A stretch of 34,621 nucleotides of DNA from Verrucomicrobiota bacterium (GTDB lineage Bacteria > Verrucomicrobiota > Verrucomicrobiia > Limisphaerales > SIBE01). Made by a program: the position numbers and the translations under genes. Shown in pieces: positions 13,986 through 21,116 of the stretch. The DNA is taken from NCBI GenBank assembly GCA_021733945.1, contig JAIPJX010000040.1:1-34621 (forward strand), written 5' to 3'. The first letter of the stretch is position 1. Each line of letters starts with the position of its first letter. The notes under the pieces are model-generated. The model was not told where the DNA came from, did no database searches, and was given only the letters and a program-made list of their open reading frames with translations.

Positions 13986-14249
13986 ATGAAACCTCAACTC
14001 TACACAGCGGTTGGACTAGCCCGTTATCTCGGGTTCATCAGTCGTAACAAGATCCAGGCAATGAAAAAGGCCGGACTCGTATTTTCCCACGGGCGGTTGA
14101 CGGACGTGGAGACAGTGATGGACTGGATGAAGAGCAATCCAGATTTCTCCACGTCTAAAGTTTACCCTCGGAGGGTGGTGGGTAAGCCGCAGCCGTCCAA
14201 TAGGACTGAAGCTCGGCAGTTGTTGTGCGGCGATAAATCCGGTGAATAG
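13986..14249 (+). CDS. Small HTH/excisionase-like protein overlapping the integrase 3' end
   Basis: The product is 87 residues: MKPQLYTAVGLARYLGFISRNKIQAMKKAGLVFSHGRLTDVETVMDWMKSNPDF has the form of a winged-helix or HTH_17/MerR-like module (T-A-V-G-L-A-R-Y-L-G then a recognition helix and DVETVMDWM). Small proteins of this kind beside a tyrosine integrase are often excisionases. The last 31 codons overlap, on the opposite strand, the 3' end of the integrase gene by 95 bases, an unusual tail-to-tail overlap. No ribosome-binding site is obvious. The C-terminal part (KPQPSNRTEARQLLCGDKSGE) is probably unstructured. Confidence 0.62.
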   Translation: MKPQLYTAVGLARYLGFISRNKIQAMKKAGLVFSHGRLTDVETVMDWMKSNPDFSTSKVYPRRVVGKPQPSNRTEARQLLCGDKSGE

Positions 14250-15258
14250 CTGACGAAGCATGGTTCACCAGGCGACACACCACAACCTCCGGCGCGCCGG
14301 CGCGTTCGAGTCGGGATATGCACGTCACTCGCGTGGAGTGGAAGGAGACGCGATCGAACCCGGCGTGCTGTCCACGTATGGTGTCAAAGAAGTTCCACCA
14401 GCAAAGGGATGGGTTCGCGGGGCGATCGTAGGTGGTGGTTCTTCCGTGTTTCCGGAGTTCTGTGATCATCGGAACGAGGGCAGGATTGAGGGCGGTGGTG
14501 TAGGCTTGCCCTCCCTTTGGGTTTCCGAATCGGATCGTCATGGCGGTGATGTCGATGTCGGCCAGGGGCAGAAAGGTTTCACTCATTCGGCATCCTTGGT
14601 GCAGGGCGAACTCAAACGAGACGTTCAGGAAGTGAGCTCCGGCCGCTTCCTGCGGGGTTCTGGCGTTGGCCAGCCTTCGGGATATTTCCTCGCGGATTAC
14701 GGTGATGTGGTGGTCCGACATTTCGGATTTCTCGATGACTTGTGCGCCTTTGATTCCGAGCCTTGTAACAGGGTTGGCGGGGATGTATTCGCGGCGCACG
14801 GCTTCATTCACAAAGCTGGAAAGGATCCGGAGTTCAACCAGCGCGGTGTTTGTGGAAACCGGTTTGGATTTCCCTCTAAGGCTGCCTCTCTTTTTCCTCC
14901 AGCTCACGTATCCGATGCAGGCGGCTCGTGTGAGCATCCGTGGGTTTTTGATTTCGAGCTCTGTCAGGTAGTCGAGGAGCATGCCCCAGGCGCGACGGTA
15001 TCGACCAAGGGTGCCGGGGGATGTTGCGTGGATCTGTTCAATGTAGTCTGGAACCCATGTTTGCCAGCTGCTATCCGCCCCGACCCACGTTTGGCGTTCC
15101 TTCAGGGTGTAGTTGGCAACCAACTCCTGTGCTGCTCGGTATGCGGATCGGATCCCGATTCTGAGCTTGGTGGATTTCCGGGTGGTCTTCCCTGTTTTGG
15201 AATCCCTGAATTTAATCCACCAGTAAGAGGATTTCTTTTGCTTGTAGAGGCTTGCCAT
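14155..15258 (-). CDS. int: Tyrosine recombinase / integrase
   Basis: From the ATG at 15258 (MASLYKQKKSSYWWIKF) the protein is 367 residues; an ATG 12 bases upstream is also possible. The N-terminal part is an AP2-type arm-binding strand set and a SAM-like core-binding domain (WQTWVPDYIEQIHATSPGTL). The catalytic domain shows R224 (G-C-R-M-S-E), a Lys in the beta hairpin (PKGGQAY), H307 and R310 (F-H-S-T-R), a VNHASS box and nucleophile Y342 (RIYRR). All key residues are present. The gene points away from the adjacent attachment region, the normal layout of a tyrosine-integrase element, and its 3' end overlaps the small gene at 13986-14249. Confidence 0.92.
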   Translation of the reverse strand: MASLYKQKKSSYWWIKFRDSKTGKTTRKSTKLRIGIRSAYRAAQELVANYTLKERQTWVGADSSWQTWVPDYIEQIHATSPGTLGRYRRAWGMLLDYLTELEIKNPRMLTRAACIGYVSWRKKRGSLRGKSKPVSTNTALVELRILSSFVNEAVRREYIPANPVTRLGIKGAQVIEKSEMSDHHITVIREEISRRLANARTPQEAAGAHFLNVSFEFALHQGCRMSETFLPLADIDITAMTIRFGNPKGGQAYTTALNPALVPMITELRKHGRTTTYDRPANPSLCWWNFFDTIRGQHAGFDRVSFHSTRVTCISRLERAGAPEVVVCRLVNHASSAIHRIYRRTTTAELQSYWTAAAYPPPSEGKL

Positions 15259-15283
15259 AAGTATGCCCAACTATGCCTTTGCT

Positions 15284-15362
15284 ATGTAACAAGTGCAACA
15301 GAAACAAGTGTTTACAAGGGGTTTACAAACACTTGTTGGCACTTGAATCAGATACTGCTGAA
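15284..15362. other. Candidate attachment (attR/attL) region of the integrative element
   Basis: Directly upstream of the integrase start, ACAAGTGTTT (15304-15313) and AAACACTTGT (15327-15336) form a perfect inverted repeat. Further CAAGTG copies lie at 15290 and, inverted, at 15340. To its right the reading frame of a host metallohydrolase becomes homologous-looking at about base 15362. No second copy of this region is visible in the window. Confidence 0.6.
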
Positions 15363-17138
15363 CCAACAATTCCACTCGAGCAGTCGTGCCGTGTCCATCG
15401 TACTGATGAAATCGCACAGACCGAGAGCCGTTGTCACAAAGATCTCCTGGGCACCCACACTGTTGAGCTCCGGGATCGCCAGATTGGGAAGCTGATCAGC
15501 CACCCGGTTGATGCTTTGGCGCAGCTCTTCCTCGGAAAGCACACCATCCCGATTGGTGTCGATGCGCTCCCGGGGTTCGGGGAGCAGTTTGCCTGCGGAT
15601 TCCGCTGCGGACACTGATTGGGTGCCGTCCCGATCCAGTCCGGAGATCAGTCGGTGGGCAGCTGCCTCGGGGCTCACCTGAAGACCGCTGCCGGAGTGCG
15701 CGTAGCCTGTCACCGCTCCCTGCTGTTTTGCCCAGCGCAAAACCGGCGTGGTCCAGGTGGGCCAGCCGCTGCTGCCGTCCGCGCCGGGGTAAATCTGTTC
15801 CTTCAGGTTGAGCAGGCAGACATGGCCCAGGGCCTGGGAGCCGAACCCACTGACCTCGATGTCGTATTTCATCAGCGTGAAGGGCTGGCTGATCGGATCG
15901 ATCTGGGGCGCAAAAAAATTCTTCTGGAAATTGAAACACGGACCCCAGGTCAGGATGCACCCGACGTTTAATCCCTCTCCTGATACCTGACGGAACATGT
16001 CCGGGGCGGTCACGCCCTGGGTTGGCGATTCATAGTGCGCGCACCCAGCCGCGTGAATGTGATGGTCGCCCGAATAAAAGCCATACCGCCTGGGATCAAC
16101 CCACCGCTGGAGTCGGATTGCCAGCCTGTGTTCGGGGTTGCTTGGAATCTCGACCACGCGTTCTTGCCAACGATATTCCGGGCCGCGTCCGGAAAACATC
16201 GTGAACTGTCCGGGAGGCAGCCACACGACTTCGCCGTCGTGGCGGTAGATCTGTTTCTGGAAGAAAAGATCGGGTGCCAGCCGTCGGGCCTGAGGCGGAT
16301 GCACATGACCTGCGGAATCCATGAAGAGCAATCGACCCGTCGTTGGGCGACCGTCGGCGTCGCGCACCGACAGGCTGACTTTGACCGCTCTCCGGATGTC
16401 GAAGAGGATGGGTAATTCGGCACGAAATCCAAGATCCTGGGTTCCCTCCCCGATGTTCAGTTCGAGCGTGGCTTCGCGTTTTCCATCCTCGCTGCTGTAG
16501 ATGAGTGCGATGGCGTATTCGACCTCCAGTCCACTCAGGTTCGGGGTCATGGGAGGGTCTTGGAACATCAGCAGTTCGAGGAATCGGTCGGTCCGGTTCG
16601 CCGTGTTTTCGTTCTCACGCAGCGGTTGTTGATGCTGTCGCTCCATGCTCAGTCGCGCCACTCCGGCATAGGACGGACCGGCCTGGGCACTCCCAATTCG
16701 CAACCGACGCGTGCTCGTGCTTCGGTTGATCACCTTGATCAGGATTGCCTCGAAGGCACCCTGCTGCAACCTGGCGGGTGCGGCACCCCGCGAGACCTTG
16801 ACACGCGCCTCGGGGTTGATCTCGGCAATCATGAGGACGTGCTCGTCCATCACCTGTTGAACACCCGCTGCGTCCCGGGCCCGGGCGGATTTATCGAGGC
16901 GGTCGAGATCCGGTTGGGAAAGCGGTGCCCCGAGGAAGTCAAGGGCTTGCGCCACGCGCAGTGCGTTGGCTGCCAGCGGTTGACCTTCGACATCCGGGAT
17001 TTCGGCCGCGTGGGGATGCACAGGCTTCACGAGAAGCAGGGTCAGTCCGAGGAACCAGAAAACGGTCAGGGTGTTGAAGTTCGGGAGCGTGCGTCCGGGA
17101 TGGCCGGGAGCCCGGGCGAGGAACGATGTTGGTTTCAT
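15348..17138 (-). pseudogene. CehA/McbA-type metallohydrolase, 3' end truncated by element integration
   Basis: From the ATG at 17138 (GGAAG ribosome-binding site) about 596 residues read with a signal/anchor segment (NTLTVFWFLGLTLLLV). The middle holds the PHP-type metal site YSGDHHIHAAGCAHY. An EF-hand-like pair follows (LDRDGTQSVSAAE, IDTNRDGVLSEEEL), then AIPELNSVGAQEIFVTTALGLCDFISTMDTARLLEWNCW. In CehA/McbA relatives I remember, the chain goes on from EWNxW-Y-H for 200 residues or more. Here it turns into FSSI and stops beside the integrase attachment site. The C-terminal part is therefore missing and function is doubtful. The family includes carbaryl and carbofuran hydrolases, but the substrate of secreted verrucomicrobial forms is unknown. 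Confidence 0.75.
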
Positions 17139-17266
17139 GTTTCTTCCAGGCGCGTGGTTGCGCACGGCCACCCTACTCGCGCATGGATCCCCCGCCCAGA
17201 TTATTTCGTGGAATCGGTGGCCTTGGACAGTCTTTGTCTGAGGGTGGCGCGTAACGTTCTCCGCAT

Positions 17267-17404
17267 ATGAACTTGTATTCGATCAACGGACCATTCAAAG
17301 CGAACGGAAAGAACGAAGAGCCGGAGCCGGAGTCTCCCCTGATGACCGTGCTCGGGGGGCTCTTGTATGCCGTGATCGTGGCGATCCTGCTGATCTGTGT
17401 CTGA
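17267..17404 (+). CDS. Very small membrane protein
   Basis: From the ATG at 17267, 45 codons read MNLYSINGPFKANGKNEE, an acidic EPEPESP spacer and one hydrophobic helix (LMTVLGGLLYAVIVAILLICV) at the C-terminus. No clear ribosome-binding site is present. It stands alone between the truncated metallohydrolase and hisD. A long minus-strand frame overlapping it is only the shadow of hisD. Confidence 0.5.
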   Translation: MNLYSINGPFKANGKNEEPEPESPLMTVLGGLLYAVIVAILLICV

Positions 17405-17653
17405 GCGTCGGAGGGCTGCCGGGTTAAGGCCCGACAAGGGCAGGCGGTCGCGCTTAAACCGTTGAAAAACCCCCAGGACATGGCGGGTTTCCGGCAGCCT
17501 CACTCCCTCCCAAACCGGATCGCAATGGCCGGAACGGGCCCGGAAGGAGAGTTGCGGGGGGCTCGTCCCCGGAGGTCGGGCGCGAATCCGGGGAGCAGGG
17601 GAGTCACCGTCCGCTTTGACTTTTGGGCGGGGTTCTCTTAGCGTCCTGCCGCT

Positions 17654-18964
17654 ATGAATATCATCGGCCACAAAGACGCCGACTACGCAGATCGATTGAT
17701 GGAGCTGACAGCGCCGTCCAGCCTGTTTGATCCGGGGATTGAGCAGAGGACACGCGACATTGTGGCTGCGGTGCAGGCCGAGGGCGATGGAGCGGTGGCG
17801 CGTTTTACGGAACAGTTCGATCGCGCGAAACTCACGCCGTCGCAGTTTGCACTCACGAAAGCCGAGTTGGTGGGTGCCGGATTGAAGGCAGATCCGGAGG
17901 TGCGCAGGGCCGTGGCGGTGGCAAGCCGGAACATCACTGCGTTCAGTCGCAAGTCGCTGCGCAGGAATTGGTCTGGAAAGAACGCCCAGGGCGCGGAGGT
18001 GGGTGAGAAGTTTGACCCGTTCCAAAGGGTGGGCCTCTACATTCCGGGAGGCACGGCACCCCTGGTGTCCACCGCGCTGATGACGGTGTTGCTGGCCAAG
18101 GTGGCTGGGTGTCCCGAGATCGTGGTCTGCACGCCGTGTGGTGCGGACGGCACGATCAACCCGGCCCTGCTGTATGCGGTGCATTCGGCCGGGGCAACGG
18201 AGATCTACCGTGTGGGGGGTGCCCAGGCAATTGCCGCGATGGCCCTTGGCACCGGCACGATCGGGCGGGTGCAGAAGATATTCGGCCCTGGCAACGCCTA
18301 TGTGGTGGCTGCCAAGAGGCTGTTGTTCGGCCATGTCGCGGTCGATTTGTTGCCCGGCCCGAGCGAAGTCCTGGTCCTGGCTGACGAAACCGCGGAACCG
18401 AGGTTCATTGCAGCCGACATGCTGGCTCAGGCAGAACACGGGTCCGGCCACGAACGGGTCTGGCTGATCAGCACCTCCAAACCGTTGCTCAAGGCGGTGG
18501 AGCGGGAAATGACCAGGCAGCTCAAAACGCTTTCGAGGTCCGGGTTTGTGCAGCGCGCGCTCGAAGCCAATGGCTGGATGATTCATGTGAAGAATCTGGA
18601 CGAAGGTGTCGTTCTGGCCAATCGCATCGCTCCGGAACATTGCGAGATCATGACGCGGCAACCCGCGCGTGTGGCTGAAAAAATTGTTACGGCTGGCGCG
18701 ATCTTTTTGGGGTCCTATTCCCCCACGGTTTTGGGTGATTATGTCGCGGGACCGAGCCATACGCTTCCGACCGGTGGTGCCGGAGCATCGTTTGCGGGTC
18801 TGACGGTGGACCAGTTCCAGCGCCGGACCAGTGTTGTGCGTTACGACAAACCGGCGCTGAAAAAGGCGCTGCCGAGTGTTCTGAAGTTTGCGGAACTCGA
18901 GGGGCTCTCCGCCCACGGTCAATCGGCCGCGATCCGGTTGGCACCGAAATCAAACCGCCGCTGA
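17654..18964 (+). CDS. hisD: Histidinol dehydrogenase
   Basis: The protein is 436 residues, the usual HisD length. It oxidises L-histidinol to L-histidine with two NAD, the last steps of histidine biosynthesis, in the cytosol and with zinc. The family signature is clear: VGGAQAIAAMALGTGTI, then KIFGPGNAYVVAAKRLLFG and VAVDLLPGPSEVLVLAD. The catalytic Glu-His pair is E328-H329 in NRIAPEHCEIM. GSYSPTVLGDYVAGPSHTLPTGG lies near the end. hisC follows 36 bases downstream on the same strand, so the two are very likely co-transcribed. The 249-bp G+C-rich leader contains TTGACT (17616-17621), but no good -10 follows. I see no attenuator with a His-rich leader peptide. Confidence 0.97.
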   Translation: MNIIGHKDADYADRLMELTAPSSLFDPGIEQRTRDIVAAVQAEGDGAVARFTEQFDRAKLTPSQFALTKAELVGAGLKADPEVRRAVAVASRNITAFSRKSLRRNWSGKNAQGAEVGEKFDPFQRVGLYIPGGTAPLVSTALMTVLLAKVAGCPEIVVCTPCGADGTINPALLYAVHSAGATEIYRVGGAQAIAAMALGTGTIGRVQKIFGPGNAYVVAAKRLLFGHVAVDLLPGPSEVLVLADETAEPRFIAADMLAQAEHGSGHERVWLISTSKPLLKAVEREMTRQLKTLSRSGFVQRALEANGWMIHVKNLDEGVVLANRIAPEHCEIMTRQPARVAEKIVTAGAIFLGSYSPTVLGDYVAGPSHTLPTGGAGASFAGLTVDQFQRRTSVVRYDKPALKKALPSVLKFAELEGLSAHGQSAAIRLAPKSNRR

Positions 18965-19000
18965 CTCGGACCCCGCTCGGACGGTAAACGTGTTCCCGAG

Positions 19001-20173
19001 ATGACATTGAAGACCAAAGCTCCCAAAAATCTGGTGCGGCCGATTGTTCGAAAGCTGCATGCCTACGTCCCTGGCGAACAGCCACGGATCAAGGGGTTGA
19101 TCAAGCTCAACACCAACGAGAATCCGTACCCTCCTTCGCCCCATGTCCTGGAGTCGGTGAAAGCGGCTGTGGATGGCCGGTTGCGGCTGTATCCCAACCC
19201 TGCCGCTCAACCGTTGCGGGAGGCGCTGGCCCGGTTGCACGGATGCGGGGCGGAGAACATCATCATCGGAAACGGTTCGGACGATCTGCTGGCTTTGGCC
19301 ACCCGGGCATTTGTGGAGCCGGTTCAGGAGGGCCGATCTTCGAAGGCGAATCCGGAAACAGCTCCGGCCCGATCCAGGAGCACGATTCAGGCGTTTGACC
19401 CGAGCTATTCGTTGTATCCGGTGTTGGCGGCGATTCACGGGGCGCGTTTCCAAAAGATTCCCCTGGCACCCGGGTTCGATCTGCCTGCCTTGGACGGGGA
19501 AGGCGCGTCCACGGACTGGGATCATGAGGCGGCGCTGAGTTTCATCACCACGCCCAACGCGCCGACGGGCCGGGGCTATGCGACCTCCCGCCTGGAGGGC
19601 ATCTGCCGGGCCCAGCGCGGGGTGGTGGTGCTTGACGAAGCCTATGTCGATTTTGCGGCCCAGGATGCTCTTCGGCTCGCGCTGGAATTGCCCCAGGTTC
19701 TGGTGTCCCGCACGTTTTCAAAAGCCTACTCCCTCTGCTTCCAGCGTGTGGGCTATTTTGTCGGACCCGCCGAGTTGATTGGCGCGCTCGACAAGGTTCG
19801 GGACAGCTACAACGTGAATGGCCTGGGGCAGGTTGCGGCGTTGGCGACCCTGGAGGATCTGGATTATTACCGCGCAAACTTTCGCCGCATCATTCAGACC
19901 CGCACCCATCTGGCCCGGGAGCTGGAGCGTGTTGGTTTCCGTGTGAACCCGAGCGAAACCAATTTTCTCCTGGTGCGTCCGCCTGTCGGCACGGCAAAGG
20001 AATGGCTCGGGAAGCTGCGGGATCGCAGGATCCTGGTCCGCTGGTTTGATGTGCCGCGGATGAGAAACGATCTGCGGATCACCATTGGCAGTCAGTCCGA
20101 AATCGAGAGCCTGATCCGCGCCGTGCGGGCGATTCTGAAGACCCAGGGATCGGGATCGAAACGCGCGTCCTGA
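19001..20173 (+). CDS. hisC: Histidinol-phosphate aminotransferase
   Basis: The protein is 390 residues, a PLP-dependent class I/II aminotransferase that converts imidazole-acetol phosphate to histidinol phosphate in histidine synthesis. The N-terminal KLNTNENPYPPSPHV block and NGSDDLLALATRAFV are typical of HisC. TTPNAPTGR and VVLDEAYVDFA precede the PLP lysine K241 in SRTFSKAYSL. The conserved Arg pair near the C-terminus (RILVRWFD, LRITIGS) is present. An insertion of about 15 residues (EGRSSKANPETAPARSRS) after EPVQ is unusual. It is placed between hisD and a SirB1-like gene, apart from the rest of the his pathway. Confidence 0.95.
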   Translation: MTLKTKAPKNLVRPIVRKLHAYVPGEQPRIKGLIKLNTNENPYPPSPHVLESVKAAVDGRLRLYPNPAAQPLREALARLHGCGAENIIIGNGSDDLLALATRAFVEPVQEGRSSKANPETAPARSRSTIQAFDPSYSLYPVLAAIHGARFQKIPLAPGFDLPALDGEGASTDWDHEAALSFITTPNAPTGRGYATSRLEGICRAQRGVVVLDEAYVDFAAQDALRLALELPQVLVSRTFSKAYSLCFQRVGYFVGPAELIGALDKVRDSYNVNGLGQVAALATLEDLDYYRANFRRIIQTRTHLARELERVGFRVNPSETNFLLVRPPVGTAKEWLGKLRDRRILVRWFDVPRMRNDLRITIGSQSEIESLIRAVRAILKTQGSGSKRAS

Positions 20174-20227
20174 GGCTCTTGCGGCTTGAGTTGCCCGGAT
20201 GTTTGGGTTTTACTGACGGAAGATCCA

Positions 20228-21100
20228 ATGAACCAGCAGAGCACCAAAGGTCCCAGGACAGCGCTCAGCCGGAGTCAGCAGGCCGCGCTGGTAAAGCTTC
20301 TCGGCGATGATGACGAATCGGTTGTGCAATCGATCCGTGACACCATTTTCTCTTACGGAGCGGGAGCCCAGAGTTGGCTGGAGCCCTATCTGCTCGACAA
20401 CGATCCCCGGGTGCGGAGCCGGGTCCGGCAGGTTGTCCATGAACTCGGCCGGAAAGCGGCCGATACGGAGTTCCTCTCGTTCTGTATCGGCTCAGGCGAG
20501 GACCTCGACATTGAACAGGGTGAGTGGCTGCTCGCGAGAACGCGGCATCCGGAAATCAATACCGCAGGATACCAGGCGGTGATCGACAGTTTTGCGGCGG
20601 ATCTTCAGAGAGAGATTGATCCCGCTTCCGGTGCCGAGGGAATTCTGGCCACCATCAACAACTATCTTTTTGAGCGACAGGGATTCTTCGGGAACGAGGA
20701 GGAGTATTATGATCCGGAAAACAGCTACCTGAACAGTGTGATGGACCGGCGGACGGGTAACCCCGTCAGCCTTTGTCTGATTTACCTGTTCGTGGCACGA
20801 CGCTTAAAACTTCCGGCGGTTGGGATTGGAATGCCGGGTCATTTCCTGCTCCGTTTTCAATTCTCCACAGGCGCGGTATTTGTGGACGCATTCAATGGCG
20901 GACGGATCCTGAGCAAGGCGGATTGCGTGAAACATCTCACGAGCTCAAACCACGGGTTTCTTGAGGCCTACCTCGCTCCGATCAGCCCCAGGCGAACCCT
21001 GTTGCGGGTCTGTTCCAACCTCCATCATATCTACAAGGAACTGGACGCCGACCAGGAAGCGATCCGGCTCCAGGGCTACCTGATTGCGTTGGCCAAATAA
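20228..21100 (+). CDS. SirB1/transglutaminase-like protein with N-terminal HEAT-like helices
   Basis: From the ATG at 20228 the product is 290 residues; the in-frame ATG at 20186 gives an unlikely leader. The N-terminal half is helical and HEAT-like (QAALVKLLGDDDESVVQSIRDTIFSYG). The C-terminal half has the SirB1 transglutaminase-like domain: GNEEEYYDPENSYLNSVMDRRTGNPVSLCLIYLFVARRLKLPAVGIGMPGHFLLRF. The VSLCLIY and MPGHF segments supply the Cys and His positions of the transglutaminase-like triad, and FVDAFNGG the Asp. The substrate is unknown for this family. It follows hisC by 54 bases and may be in the same operon. Its end is 16 bases from the end of the convergent kinase gene. Confidence 0.85.
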   Translation: MNQQSTKGPRTALSRSQQAALVKLLGDDDESVVQSIRDTIFSYGAGAQSWLEPYLLDNDPRVRSRVRQVVHELGRKAADTEFLSFCIGSGEDLDIEQGEWLLARTRHPEINTAGYQAVIDSFAADLQREIDPASGAEGILATINNYLFERQGFFGNEEEYYDPENSYLNSVMDRRTGNPVSLCLIYLFVARRLKLPAVGIGMPGHFLLRFQFSTGAVFVDAFNGGRILSKADCVKHLTSSNHGFLEAYLAPISPRRTLLRVCSNLHHIYKELDADQEAIRLQGYLIALAK

Positions 21101-21116
21101 TCGGACCCGGCAGGGA

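Noticed and set aside
14260..15495. 411-codon + strand open frame over the integrase
   Set aside because: It is the antisense shadow of the tyrosine recombinase and also crosses the attachment region into the metallohydrolase gene.
17201..18922. 573-codon minus-strand open frame
   Set aside because: It is antisense to hisD, has low-complexity Arg/His-rich content without domains, and hisD is unmistakable on the other strand.
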